From Vespula vulgaris (lineage: Eukaryota > Arthropoda > Insecta > Hymenoptera > Vespidae), in contig NC_066587.1 of assembly GCF_905475345.1 (NCBI RefSeq), positions 15,297,558 through 15,361,557 of the forward strand: DNA of 64,000 bases, given 5' to 3'. Shown here one piece after another: positions 47,101-59,328 of this stretch. Positions within the stretch are counted from its first letter, which is position 1, and each line of letters starts with the position of its first letter. The notes beneath the pieces were generated by a model. The model was given only the letters and a program-made list of their open reading frames with translations, made no database searches and was not told the origin of the DNA. A program made the translations under genes and the position numbers.

Positions 47101-47800
47101 TCTCGTCCCTTCTCTAATAACAGATTCAATTACACTCGTGTACGCTCGCTACGAGAGATTCCCATGATGTGGAGAAGCATGCAAAATGTAAGAAGACGAG
47201 CAGAGTTAGTAGAGAGACTAGTGGCTGCGAACGTGACTCTTACCTTTACCTTATCGTAGCCACGTTTTACCTTCGCCTTTACCTTTGTAACCGGTGACCT
47301 CGTCCCCAAGGAAATGACCGAGAACGATCTAATAAAGCCACGGGACCTTCCGCTTCTATACTGCTTGCCCGAATATTTTTTTATGTCTTCCATATAAAAG
47401 CCGTAAGCGGCAGGATTGGGGATCCTTTATCGGCGATCAGGGGAATATTTCTGTACCGCTATATTTTCTCAAATATCATTGTATTTTTCACTTCGTCGTG
47501 TGTCCCACACGCACACATTCGAGTCTAACGCTTTCTCCTTTTATCGAAAATCGTCTGATCGATGTAATAGTTTAAATTTATTTAAATTTGTTTAAATTTG
47601 TTAAGTAAAAAGAAAAAGAAAAAGAAATCATATGATGTAACTATACGAATGAAGTCAAATTCTTATATTTACATATGAACATTTCAACTTCGAGTCACGG
47701 TTTTATCGTCGGTTTCTTCTTAATCTGAATATATCTGAAATAACAGTTAGGACAGAGAGGTAATATTTAAACGTGGAATCGATAGACATGGATTAATGAA
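44190..47800. other. 3.6 kb between the duplicated patch and the NCLX 3' end; GC-richer, no recognised gene
   Basis: Open frames of 80-110 codons occur on both strands at 44.5-45.4 kb and 46.2-47.4 kb, but none shows a recognised motif. Overlap of frames on both strands suggests GC-rich non-coding DNA or UTR. A short CT array lies at 47075-47105. Confidence 0.45.
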
Positions 47801-47817
47801 AGATACCAAGAAAGAGT

Positions 47818-47843
47818 TTTATTATCGCAAGTGCAATTTATTC
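47818..47843 (-). terminator. Two poly(A) signals for the NCLX gene
   Basis: Minus-strand AATAAA occurs at 47843-47838 and again at 47823-47818, about 210-235 nt after the NCLX stop codon. This defines a short 3' UTR. Confidence 0.6.
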
Positions 47844-48052
47844 TCTCGTTCGATAACAGTAAGTACATTCGGACAAATACAAATATTCTCTCACATTTCT
47901 ATCATCATGGTAATTCCATCGACATCGATCTATAGGTATACCATTAACGTAAAGAATACGTAAAAAAAAAAACGCATCACCATTTCCATATAACATTTCG
48001 TAGGATAGCATTACGCTTCAGAGAGAACGCTCTAGAGATAACGTTCGATTAT

Positions 48053-48426
48053 TCATCGGCCGTCCGGCTCGTCCGCACGATGATCCGTTCCAAGGGGATG
48101 AATAACGTGGAACTCGCTGAGAAACTGAATGAGAATGAAAGCCAAATACAACGAATAAAGAAGATATCCATAGGAACGCCGTGCCGTCGCTGCTGTGATG
48201 TTCATGTAAATGATGGTAGTCAATAACGAACAGAATAGAAAAGTTAGACATCCCGGTGCCATGTTGCTCACACGAATTTTCGTTTTTAAATCCGAAGAAG
48301 ATGCGGCTGCTATACCATAAGTCAATCCCAGTCCCAATAAAGTATTAAATATAGGACTGGCAAAACAGGCCGCATAACCAATCTTTGAGAAACCTTGCCG
48401 AGCTATCGTCGTATTGGATATCAAAT
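48053..48426 (-). CDS. SLC8B1: NCLX exon H (last exon, stop codon)
   Basis: Encodes DLISNTTIARQGFSKIGYAA, then CFASPIFNTLLGLGLTYGI and two further helices, ending FLSEFHVIHPLGTDHRADEP and three more residues before TGA. It matches the human DFTLARQGYPRMAFSACFGG region, and HVIHPLG matches GVIHL at the human C-terminus. Confidence 0.95.
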
Positions 48427-51400
48427 CTGTAATGAGAGATTTTTATCGATAATATTTCATTATTGTTATTAAAGGACGATTTTGTAGATTTATCGTCGTT
48501 CTTAATTCGAATATTACGTCTATACGTGAACTAACAACAATATAAAATTCTATTCGGAAAACAGATTATGCCATTTGAAATAGAAAGCATTTCTTATATT
48601 CGAAATGTAATTACGGATTTTATTTGTCCTGATCGGACGCTAATTAAGTACTAATTGCAGTGTCATATGCACGATGTCTGAGACATTTTTAAATGCGATA
48701 TGACATTTCATTATGTTATTCTTTATGGATTATAGAAATTATTGGAAATGATTTTGAAATTCTATTTTTTTTTCTTCGATAAGGAATAAAATTTTGTCAC
48801 CCGATATAAACATAAATAAATAACGTCGTATATTCGCGTATATACTTTCTCTTCTCGCTTTATAATTTCATTTAACTTCCATCGAGTCTCATGGAAACTT
48901 TGTTTTCTTATCCGAGTCATCCTCGGTGCAATAAGCATGCTTGAAAAAGCTAGTTCGGTGTAATCGCATTTCATGAGACGAGAATAAACGTCGTTGCATG
49001 AACGGAAATAATTGAATTTGAGTTGAACGAGATACGAGGTATTAGATAAGTTCCGATTTCAGGACGATAATTGAGACGTCGAAATGAGCGATACCAAGTA
49101 CAGTAGGAATGAAATTACGGTGCTTTGAGGTAAAACGATGTAGTTAAGAAAGTTTAAATTCGTTTCGACCGATAAAGTGGATGAACAATTCGATCGGAAA
49201 AGAATATTTTGTTCTGTTTTAAAAGGACAATGAAATATTACTAGAAGAATTAATTAACGTTCTTTAATGACATCTTTCCCTTTTATCTCGATTCTTCATC
49301 TCCATTCGTGGTATTTTCTAAATATTATCTATTAAATATTTTCTACGTCATACTTTTGAACAAAATAAACAGACGGAAATTTTTGCTTCATATCCGAAGG
49401 CAATCAATTTTTACATTTCGATTGAAATACAACCCCGTTTGTAAAAAACTGTTTGTAGTATATCGTTGTGTATCGACGAAACCTTTTCATCGATCGAACG
49501 TTATTTACTTTTTTTTTTTATCGAATGATCGATGTTCCGTATCGAAGGAGTAAATTAATTCCCGAAGGAATTTGTGAAAATAATCCGATCGTTAAAAAGA
49601 TCGAATCGTAAAGTTGCGTACAGTTTAGAGAGCATTGTTATTTTCCATAAGTCATGAAATATCAAAACGAAGTCCTAGCGTTAGTTTCCGTAAACGCTGA
49701 TAAGTATGCACGTTCGCTTTCTACATATGAAATACATTTTTCATATTAACTCACCCCCGATGCTATTACCCCAGGCAAGAAACGTGATTCCCAGCATGGC
49801 TTTTGAAATACTACAGGCAAATCCAATGCATCCTAGCACAGCCATTATTTCTCCAGCCACGAAATGAACTGTCAGCATGCCGATCAAAAATCCAAAAAAC
49901 GCAAAAGCCTACGTTTATTAATTCGGGGATTACCTTTGTCAGAAGTTTTTCTCGATGATGAAACGTAAAAAATCGAAAAGAAAAATAAGAAAAAATTAAT
50001 ATTTTGTCAAAATTCTAAATAGAAGAAAAGACGAGACTCACATTATGATACTTCGGTATGCGATCCACGCGAGTCGTTAGAAACACAATTACACCAATTA
50101 GAGTGCCAAAAGCGAAGAATATCGGTAGTATCGGCACCTTGCCAACCTTCACTTGCCAGACTGCAAAGGAACGATGAAAATTAAATAGAGGTCAACACTT
50201 TTGACGGCAAACGATCGTATCGTCGACGATTCGTGACTAACGCCTCTTGGATTTCGTGTAAAATCAGCGGGAACGAGTTGACACGATATTCGTGTCTGAC
50301 TAATGTTAGTAGAAAGGAGAAAGATTTGCACTTTTTATTCTCCCATTGCTCGTTTCGATATTTTTTTATCGATAGCATCTAATACTCGATTGCGAAACAT
50401 ATGTATACGTGAACATTTTGGGTCATCCATCGACGATACGTTTCGTTCACCGAGACTTATTTCCGTTCGACATATTTTCTTCCAAACTTTTATTTTGCCT
50501 CTCTATAACAAAATTCATGCATTCACGTCGATAAATTACTCGGTATATTTATCGTGCGGAAAACGCTGACACCCGCGATATTTTCCGAAATGCTTCGGTA
50601 GGAAAAAACCTTTTCTGTTTCTACCAACGAATAGACGATTTACCATATTAATTAATTGACTACAAGGAGAATAAGCATGGGATATATTAAAGGGAAGGAA
50701 AAACTTGAAAGAAAAAAAAAGAAAAGAGAAAAACGATGTGAAGACGGAGAAACGCGTTTGTCACGTAATATTAGGTCGTACAGCTCGGAGGAGTCATGAG
50801 CCATAAGGAAATTAAATGCGAATTAAATTTCCCTTGAACGTGCTAGGAATGTTTCTCTCCTCGCGGAAAATCATTTCTTCGAGGATTCAAGGCGGCCGTC
50901 GTTTATTGGTACACGTAAAAAGAAAGGAAGAAAAAGATAAAGAAAAAGAGAGGGAAGAGGAAAGAGAGAGAGAGAGAGAGGAAGAGAGAGAAAAAGCTTT
51001 CTACGTGTAGGCGTCTCGAGGATTAATGCGACTAACCGTTTAATAGAAACAACGCCACCGTCGGTGTCACACACAGCTGGAAGCAATTTAGCAGCTTGGA
51101 CCAACCTCTCTTTTCTGCCGTAACGTTTACAACAGGTATAAATAATTGTAGGAGAAACCTAACAGGGGCACATAGAACCAGGATGATCTTAAAAAATCGG
51201 TTCGCTTGCTTCCAATCCTCTCTCGAAATCGGATTAATGTCGTAGAGAAATTCTTTGAAGAGGCCTCTTGGTCGTTCGGATACATCCTCGAATTCTCTAT
51301 CAACCTTGATGCCATCACTACGAATTCGTGCTCTCTCCAATTCAGTGGAAATAGCAATGTCTGTGTTTTGCAAATATTTTTTGTTTTTTTGTTTTTTATC

Positions 51401-53452
51401 TCTTACAACCATGTGCACAGATATGCGTAGGAAAATTTTATAAACTCTTTGCGACAACGTAAATCGAATTTTTTTTCTTTACCGAGCAACCGAACGATCG
51501 TGAAACAAATTTACGTGTACCAACGAGAACTCTTTGTTCGGAAAAAGAGTAAACGAAGGAAAGAAAGAGAGAAAGAAAAGAAAAGAAAAGAAAAGAAAAG
51601 AAAAGAATGGAAAGGAAACAAAACAAAAGAAAACAAGACAGAAAGTAGGAACATCCAGTAGAAAGAAAGAATCGTAGACGATCCACGACAGAAAGTTGTT
51701 GAATAATTTAAAGAAAGGATAAAAAAAGAATAATACTATATTTTACGTGGAAGGATAATAATCGTGGATAGAACGAGTGACCTTTAACGTTTTCACTATG
51801 TAGATAGGATCTTGAAAATGGTTAAAGCAGGAATATATGTACACGTACGTAGAATAGTTCGGCCATCGCGTAAAGTCATTGGAGCGTATTCGATCGTACT
51901 TAATAAGAAAAAAGAGCCAACAATAATAACGAAAAAAATAAAAAGGGAAATAAGATAGAAAGAAAGAATAGAAAAAGAAAATAAAGACAAGTGGAAAAAG
52001 CGCGAGAGAAACGGAATTGGTACCGAGTTTGGCTCGGAAGCCAAAAGGACGGCTCCTCGTGGGAATCTGTGAGATGGCGATAGCGTCCGTATCTTTGTTC
52101 AGGAGATAAGCATGTAATACATCTGGATCTGGTACGCTTGGGATTCTACCTGAAAGCACGGGAGCGTGTCTCGAAAAGTAAAGGGATAAAAGGTGAGAGA
52201 GGAGAGGGAATGGATACTTTCCATGACGTTGTGCTCCTCTCGACGTTCGTTTTAGAACCGGCACAAGCGAAACGCACTTTTCACTTTTTCCTCTCGAGTA
52301 TCACGCCATTGCATTATCACGACACCGACAATGAAGAGAACGTAGAGGAGAATGAAGCCTGTAATTATGAACGATATCAACGTTGAAATAGCAATTTACT
52401 GGTGTACGATGAAATTCTCTCGAATTTACACTTTTGTTGCTTCATTTTCACTTCGATCTTTGTGAACCAATCGGTGAACCAATTCCGTGATATTTCCAAA
52501 AGAAATATCGTGGCTGATTTAAATTTACATTTTAGTTTTGTTTCGAATGACAACGATGAAACTTATTAGTTATATATTTTATATTCTTTATCACGTCCGT
52601 AATAAATCGTGATCTATCGAATGATAGGTGGATATGTAATATCGAGCGAAAATGAAGCATCGGTAATCACGGGAGAAATTAAAATTATCCTGGCGTTCGT
52701 TTTGGATAATGACAAAAATACGAACGACGAGTCACACCCGCCCGCTTCGACGGCGTCTTTTAAACGGAACTGAATTCAGGTCAACGAGTTTTACTACAGA
52801 CTATATATGAAATTCGAATCTTTCGCTGATTAATAGGTATATTCGTACTCGCTTTATTACGATCGGACTTTCCGGTAATGACGTATGTTGCAATTATTTC
52901 TTTTTTTCTTTTTCTATTTCACAAATTCCATTTCGTTTTCAATATAATATAATAATTAAATATATTAACCGTTATAATTAATCACTTAGTCGAATTTGCT
53001 CATACAAGGATTCATCATCTTGTTTTACGTTAAACCTTACAAGATCGATATTATACCATACCGAGAGTATTATCGAAAGGTTCTCTTCCTAAGTATTGGA
53101 AGAGTCTATGACCATGCGTGATGCTCGCCGAAACGGGATATAAATAATCCGATCCAATTTATGGCGGGTGAAAATCTTTGCTTGGCACGACAGAAACTAT
53201 GCGAGAAAATGAAGAAGAGAGAAAGTACGAAAAAAAGAAGACAAAAAGACAAAGATAGAAAGGAAAAGGAAAAGAAGGAGGAAGAAGAGAAATTGCTGGA
53301 AAGTCTCCGAACGTCAGATTGCGTGGCTCAGGTCGGGAGACGAATTCTCTTCGGTCGACTTAATTAAATTCACCCTCTTTCGAACCTTTTTTTAAAGTTG
53401 TTACCATCGGTAACAGTAATAGTAGTAGCAGTAATAGTAGTAGTATTAGTAT

Positions 53453-53514
<62 letters not shown>

Positions 53515-55883
53515 ATAGTAGTATAGAAAAGCTCATACTTATGGCTTCCCATAGATGAACTCTCTCGTCGTGTACAACGTAAGTTATCCAACAGAGTGCT
53601 GCTATGTAAAAGCATGTATCTCTCATCAAGGACTTAAAATATACATGAAAAGGCTTGACCACGGCAACGGAACCCGCGATTATCGTTGTCACGAAGATTC
53701 CTGCGCTTATCAATTCCATAAACATGATTATAAAATCCTCGCTACGGCATACGAGAGACGTGAAGATGTCAGGCGTTCCGTTTCCGAATGCCAATATCAT
53801 CACACCGGCCATATTTTCTGACAGATGCATAACACTGGCTATCACTGATAGGGATGGACAAAAGCTGGAATCAAGATAACGCGAAAAGGTAAAATTAATT
53901 CGACTCTTTTTTAGCTCGAATGAACGGTATCTTTTATGGATCTATTTTGGTTTTGTATTCTTTTCTTTCTTTATCATACGAAATAATTCCAATTTTTATA
54001 TTTTTATATTTTATATTTTTACGATAAAGAACGATCGAGAAATATTTGAACCTTCAATATTATTAATAATAGTGAAACGTTCGTCTAAAAATGATGAGGG
54101 TCACAGTTCATCAAATTGTACGTTTTCTTCACGGTGACTTTAATCTCATCGTTACAAATTATCCACGACGTTCGTTTATTTAAGTCGACATTATCTCGAA
54201 CGTTCGCGTTAACAGCGAAGTTAAATTAGACGTATAATCGAAATCATCGTCGAATTATCCTTCACATATTCAGCAACTTTATTAGTTCTAAAAGTGGCTC
54301 GCATCGATTACACCGACCACCTCGTCGTCGACGTCAAGTTGCATTTCTTTTTAATGGCGAGCCGTAAAAACGTTCTCGTTGTCGGTCTCTCAATTAAAAT
54401 CACATCGTATTTTACCTGGAACTACCAGCAATTATGCTCGAAAGAAGCACAAGGTAAAGACGAACGGTAACGAAAAAGGCCATGATTAAAAATTACGTCA
54501 ATTACTTATGCAATTGAAAATAATTGGTTCAAGACCCTAGTCGAATAAGTAATACTTTAATTTCGTAAACCAACACAAAAATACGACTACGATTACTGTT
54601 AATAGATTTTTTTAAGAAGATTCCGTTTTTAATTACATAATACCAGTTAGAATGTTCGTATTGATACCTGCCATCATCGATCAATAATCGAATAAAAAAG
54701 AACAAAAATAATACTAGATATCATATATATCTAAAAGCGATAAACTCTATCGATATTTCGCGATATATTGATGGCGTTCGATACACATATATACACGTAG
54801 GATTTCGCGGTTGGAAATCACGTACAATATCGTCAACCATGTCACGTAATCCGTTCATCGATTCGTGATTCGAAGAGAAAGAAAATAATTCGTTTACGGA
54901 TTCTTAATTTTTCGAATGTAAACTCGACTTTCGAGAGATGCAACGTACCTCGCGCGTCGTATTTCTTATAAAGCACGCGTTATAAAAATAAATTTTACAA
55001 AGCTGTTTTAGTTTCTCTTTCTTTAAGTCCATTTATCGTCTTTCAGAGGCACCACACAATACCGAGAATTTCACTGATCGACCCAGCAGAGAAACTCAAG
55101 CGTATGTAGGAAAAGTCTACTTCGAATAAAAGCTGAAAATCGCCTGAGTGTGTTTAGCTACGCCCGGAGTAAAATGCTTCACGGTTCTCAACCTGATTTA
55201 CGTGAAGTCCTTAACTTTTTGTTGCTCTCGTCCCTTTCTCTTGTCTCTCGCGAGCTCTTTCGCGAGCTCGCTCGTTCGTATCCCAATAATAACGATAAGT
55301 TTAAACGAATTTTCCGGTCGATAGAATAGATCGTTTCAAGAGATAGGTTGACACAATTTTCTTTCTCTTTCAACGCGACTACGACCGATTCTTTATTCGC
55401 TATATAGAACTTTATGTTGCGAAATGATATACGTTATATAAAATGTAAGTGTCTCGCATTATTGCTTTCTTCGTTTTCTTTTCGCACTCGGTAATCGCAA
55501 TTTTTGATTTTCGTTTCAATCAATCCATTATGTTTTCTAATTTCCATTTTCAATACGGTTATCGTTGAACCAGTAAAGTAAAATCTAAGTCGCAGTATCG
55601 ATGATCGATATTATATTTATGAGTTAAAAAATAATATTTTCGATAAAATATTTGTAATAACATACAAACTATCTGCCGTGACTCCAAGGATGAGGAAGAG
55701 ATAGAAGAGCCAGAGTAGGAAGAGAAGAATGCCGAAGAGAAATAGGGGTGTATTTTCCGATCGGAAAATGCAAAAGAGCTCTGCGGTATACTGAACGACG
55801 GAGTCCCTGTAGCAGTCTTGTGTTTTCTTCACCCATTCGCAACGTTCCTCTGCAGGAATATACCAAAGGTATGAACAATCATC
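48053..55883 (-). CDS. SLC8B1: Sodium/calcium exchanger of the SLC8B1/NCLX (NCKX6) type, 573 residues in 8 exons; N-terminal exon(s) not placed
   Basis: NCLX exchangers move calcium against sodium, classically out of the mitochondrial matrix. Coding exons (minus strand, 5' to 3'): 55666-55883, 53539-53864, 52278-52358, 52024-52149, 51037-51360, 50042-50160, 49755-49908, 48053-48426. They total 1,722 nt, all in phase, ending in TGA. Numbering from the first residue found: the Cys-rich luminal start DDCSYLWYIPAEERC; first membrane helix at about 46-69 (LLFLLWLFYLFLILGVTA); alpha-1 repeat at about 87-110 with GNGTPD (100-105); long hydrophilic loop with RIPSVPDPDVL; alpha-2 repeat with LAWGNSIGD (442-450); FASPIFNTLLGLGLTYG; and C-terminal EFHVIHPLG, close to the human ending EFGVIHL. 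Human NCLX has 584 residues, so only a leader of a few tens of residues is missing. Mitochondrial versus plasma-membrane location cannot be judged without it. Insects carry several NCLX-like genes, so the exact orthologue is uncertain. Confidence 0.95.
49755..49908 (-). CDS. SLC8B1: NCLX exon G, alpha-2 repeat
   Basis: Encodes AFAFFGFLIGMLTVHFVAGE and on to SKAMLGITFLAWGNSIG. LAWGNSIGD is the canonical second ion-binding motif of NCLX; its Asp is split across the next intron. The acceptor is gtag|G and the donor is G|gtgagt. Confidence 0.95.
50042..50160 (-). CDS. SLC8B1: NCLX exon F
   Basis: Encodes VWQVKVGKVPILPIFFAFGT and on to FLTTRVDRIPKYHN, a membrane helix with flanks. It corresponds to the human IGGLVPVWVVVVIAGTALAS region. 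The acceptor is ttgcag|TC and the donor is AAT|gtgagt, phase 0. Confidence 0.92.
50957..50990. repeat. (GA)n microsatellite in NCLX intron
   Basis: GA run just downstream (transcript sense) of exon E, so CT in the transcript. Confidence 0.9.
51037..51360 (-). CDS. SLC8B1: NCLX exon E
   Basis: Encodes DIAISTELERARIRSDGIKV and on to FKEFLYDINPISREDWKQ, FIPVVNVTAEKRGWSKLLNC and ends TPTVALFLLN. It matches the human ALNPLDYMKWRRKSAYWKAL, VPVVDPDKDDQNWKRPLNCL and ISPLVVVLTL segments. The acceptor is cacag|AC and the donor is G|gttagt. Confidence 0.95.
51571..51606. repeat. (AAAAG)n repeat in NCLX intron
   Basis: Six to seven aaaag units upstream of the exon E acceptor; the transcript carries the pyrimidine-rich complement. 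Confidence 0.95.
52024..52149 (-). CDS. SLC8B1: NCLX exon D
   Basis: Encodes SRIPSVPDPDVLHAYLLNKD and on to PFGFRAKL, part of the large hydrophilic loop. PDPDVL is a recurrent loop motif in insect NCLX proteins as I recall them. The acceptor is ttcag|GT and the donor is G|gtacca. Confidence 0.9.
52278..52358 (-). CDS. SLC8B1: NCLX exon C
   Basis: An 81-nt exon encoding SFILLYVLFIVGVVIMQWRD and then TREEKVK: a membrane helix followed by the start of the basic loop. The acceptor is attacag|GC and the donor is A|gtgcgt. Both phases fit the neighbouring exons. Confidence 0.88.
53413..53524. repeat. (TAG)n trinucleotide array in NCLX intron
   Basis: About 37 TAG-type units with a few TAA/CAG/TAT variants. 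The array ends 15 nt from the exon B donor and reads as CTA/ACT repeats in the transcript. Confidence 0.95.
53539..53864 (-). CDS. SLC8B1: NCLX exon B, alpha-1 repeat
   Basis: Encodes FCPSLSVIASVMHLSENMAG, then VMILAFGNGTPDIFTSLV, SAGIFVTTIIAGSVAVVKPF and on to HLWEAI. The first ion-binding motif is GNGTPD, where most family members have GNGAPD. The donor is A|gtatga. The frame stays open beyond it into a CTA microsatellite. Confidence 0.95.
53865..55665 (-). other. NCLX intron between exons A and B
   Basis: A 1.8-kb AT-rich intron with a gtatgt donor and a attccag acceptor. No recognisable gene or long repeat inside. Confidence 0.8.
55666..55883 (-). CDS. SLC8B1: NCLX exon A (first one found)
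   Basis: Encodes DDCSYLWYIPAEERCEWVKK, then TQDCYRDSVVQYTAELFCIF and a membrane helix ending LFLILGVTADS. The four spaced Cys match the luminal N-terminus of NCLX (DCRKVC...RCDF...DC...FC). The acceptor is acag|G. The gtatgt donor (phase 2) is the only one that keeps the frame; an earlier gtttgt would lead to a stop. Confidence 0.93.
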
Positions 55884-58800
55884 CTGTAAAAGACAACTCA
55901 GGAGGCTCGTATCTACGTTGAAACGAGAAAATTCTGCGAGAAATTTACTTCGCGTATCGGTAAAAGTCCGTATCTGAGAAACCGTTTCAATAAACCTCCG
56001 CTTTCCATAACATTTTTCGAGATATTCGCGAGGAAAATCATTTAACCTAAACTTTTCGATAAAACATTTACGAAATCTTACAAATCGATTTTACTCGCTC
56101 AACTGTCAAAGATATTCAATTGAATATTACGTAAATAAAGAAATTTTTTTATGATCGATGTATATGTATGTGTCCGTGAGCATATCGATCAATTAATTCA
56201 TTGTTCATACGACATGTGTCATATAAAATTTTTGATATAGTTTTTCTCGCGTGGGACTTAAAAAATAGTTTAAAAAAAATAACGTTTTATGTACAATATC
56301 CTTATCACGTCTTACATTTACAATGATTTATCGTTTCATAGTCAGAGATACGTGGCTACCTATCAAACTGATCCATATAAATATTTCGACAGTCGAATCC
56401 AGGGCAGCATGGTTGCGTAAATCTTTGAAGATAGGAATAAATCGATAAACGTACGGACGTCAAGATTTATGGATTCTGCGCGCGAATCTTATAGATCCAT
56501 AAATTCGTGCGTGCATCCGTAGACCAGTAACACGTAGATCGTTTTACGTAAACGTAGCGAAAGAAATGATTGCTATTGCCAAACGTTATGAACGTTGGCT
56601 ATTTGATTTTACTTCGAACTTTATTAAAACTGGAGATAGGGACTAGACATCAAAAAATACGTTTCGTTTCACTTTCAATAAAATTGTTCCATTAGATTTT
56701 ATAGAAAAATCATTTTCATTTAAGTTAGAAATAAAAAGGAAAACAAAATAAAATAGCTTACCGTTAAAGAAAGTGATTATACTCGAAGTATTAACTATCC
56801 CTATTATTCATTCTGAAATATTTTAACAATTTGTGTAGATTTACGTGCTCCCATGTAAGCTCGCATCTAACAGCCAGTTTCAACGGACGGTGGATTAGAA
56901 TTCGAACACTATTTAACTCGAAAGTTTAGGCCCTTGATTGGTGAACGTAGCGCGGTTAAACTCGATTTAAATTTTAAACCGCGTTAGTGGAATCGTCCCT
57001 AATCTAGGTACAATAGAAATGTTGTAACTTCGATGGCTCTCGTGTTATAAAGTTTCCAATTTTACGTAATACGATCGTGGGTCACGCAGTCTCGAACATT
57101 TTTAAAGTTACTGAAAGTTTCAGCTTTTAAAAGAGCGATACGAGAGAATTTAGTATATTGGAAACGAAACATAGAAAAAAATATTTCATTTGATTTTTTT
57201 TCAGTTTGTTTTTAAATGTTTCTCAAACGTACGTGTTTAAACATTTTTCTATAGGATTTAAAGATAAAAAAACAAATTGAGAAATTTATCGAAATGTGGG
57301 AAAATTTCACGAGTATCATCGCGCGGTTATATTAGAGAACATTTCAGAACAGATAACTTTTTTAAATTGTTCTCGTAGCATGCACTTTTCGTAATTTATG
57401 TCTCTCTCGTTTCCGGATAGATAGAAGAACTCAAAAATGCCGCGAGGTACTATGTCTGTATTCACTCTGTACGGACGTCCATTTACGCAGAATGAAATTT
57501 AGTGAAACTTTGTTTTCTTTTAAATACGTAGAGGCGTATATAGTTACCATTTCAATTTCGTTGGGTTCTAGAAAACGAGGCGCATTCCTATGCGAATGTG
57601 AAAAATAAGCGAGGATTGTTCTACTTTCATTAAGTAAAGGGTTAGAAAGAATGCTTTTTTCAAGAGTAGTAAGAAAACATTCATTAGACACGATACATTT
57701 ATATACATTTTTCCTTTTTTTTTTTTCTTTGCCATTTTCTACAAAATATTTATATTGTACATTATAAACTTGTCCGTAACTCTTTCTAACTAATTATCAT
57801 ACGCCTCAGAATATGTAGGTAAATGGGTATATACGCGGTGGATATAGTAAATCTTTTGAAAACTACAAAGTAATATCTTACATCGAGGTCGTTGTTGAAG
57901 CAATCGCAAAAGTTTTACATGGAAAAAGTTCTTGGTAGAATTTTTCGTCGCGAAGACAAATCCGAAAAATTCGTTAGAGGAGTATGGATTTTTTGATTTG
58001 TAATTCGTCACGCGAGAATGCAGTGTTTTAGCTCAGAGATGAGACATAGAGGGAAGACGGATGGCCTCTGGCTTTTTCTACAGCCTTGTAATTGTGCATT
58101 CAAGGGTGTCGTTGTTCCACGACACTGAGGTGAGACTGAACAGGAACACTCGTCCACACTCGTCCGATGCGAGCAAGAGGCTCATTAGACACAGAGAGTC
58201 TCCTAGTCCTCTCTTCTTCTCTCCCTTTTCCGGTTTGTCAGAGGACGATAAAAAGAGAAGTGGCAGTAATGAGGACGGAAGGAAATGAAGCTCTCGAGTT
58301 TTCGAAGAATGGATCCTCCCTTTTCCCTTTCTCCCTTTCGCTCGTTCTTTATATATCTCTCTCGTTCGCAGTCCTCAATGGCATGGCCCAGGGCGGTATT
58401 ATATCGACAGTTTTTCGATACCAATATCGGCGTGACCGAGGGAGCAGCGCAACTCTATCGTGGAAAAAAATATTAACCCGTTGTACTCGCTGTGATTGCT
58501 TTCAGTCGACTGAAGGATGGACGCACACGTTCGTGAATTCCGTAAATCAACGGCAATTTTCGCGGTTTTCGCGAATGGCGAAGAATAGAAATTAATTATT
58601 TAAGTAACTCAATCGTTTCCCCGTCATTTTATTCACTTTTTCTTCGCCACATCAAATAGATATTTACCTAAACGACAAAATGTTCAATACGTTTGAAATA
58701 ACAAACAAGATTCGTCGTCTTTGATCGACCAGTCCGTTATATCCATAGAGTAATACTTCGGGACAAAGCCCGCTCTCTGTTTTCATTTGCGTCCGTTATG

Positions 58801-59314
58801 GACCTTCATAACTACCTTTGAGTCCGACGTAATAACTCGCCTTTACAAATTATTTCATCGTAAAAGTCTTTTAACATGGAGTATTTTTTTGCTGCCGCTT
58901 TTTTGAATTCTATTGAAATATATTCGTTTGGTTTTGCGTTCGAGTGAAATAACATATAAAACAACATCTCGATAAATAGTATCACGCATTATCGTTACGA
59001 TTGGTATTCTTGATTACACCGTATACAAATAATAAGCAATAGTTCTGTTTATTCAATTATTATTCGATTTATAAATTCGTTTATTTGTTCACGATTTATT
59101 TTCATATTCTTCAACACTCACATTTCGTTATTAAATTCACTCATCTTCACATATTTACAATATAATATAGTCCAAACTTTATTGCAATCAAAATTATGCA
59201 AACACAACAGCTGAACATTTATTTGTGAATAATGCTAATAGCAGAATACTGGGACAAGCATTCGGTTTAATGACTATGGTTAAAGCTGTTTAGGTTAACC
59301 AAAACTGTCGTATC

Positions 59315-59328
59315 GTCACCATAGAAAC
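59315..59328. promoter_or_regulatory. X-box-like (RFX) motif in a promoter-like patch
   Basis: GTCACCATAGAAAC fits the RFX X-box consensus GTNRCC-N2-RGYAAC with one mismatch. About 30 bp to the right is a CpG-rich stretch (catgcgcgcacgcccc). This may be a promoter; the gene it serves is not identified. Confidence 0.3.

Noticed and set aside
53370..53615. Thr-rich ORF
   Set aside because: Alternative frame through the trinucleotide array and the end of NCLX exon B.
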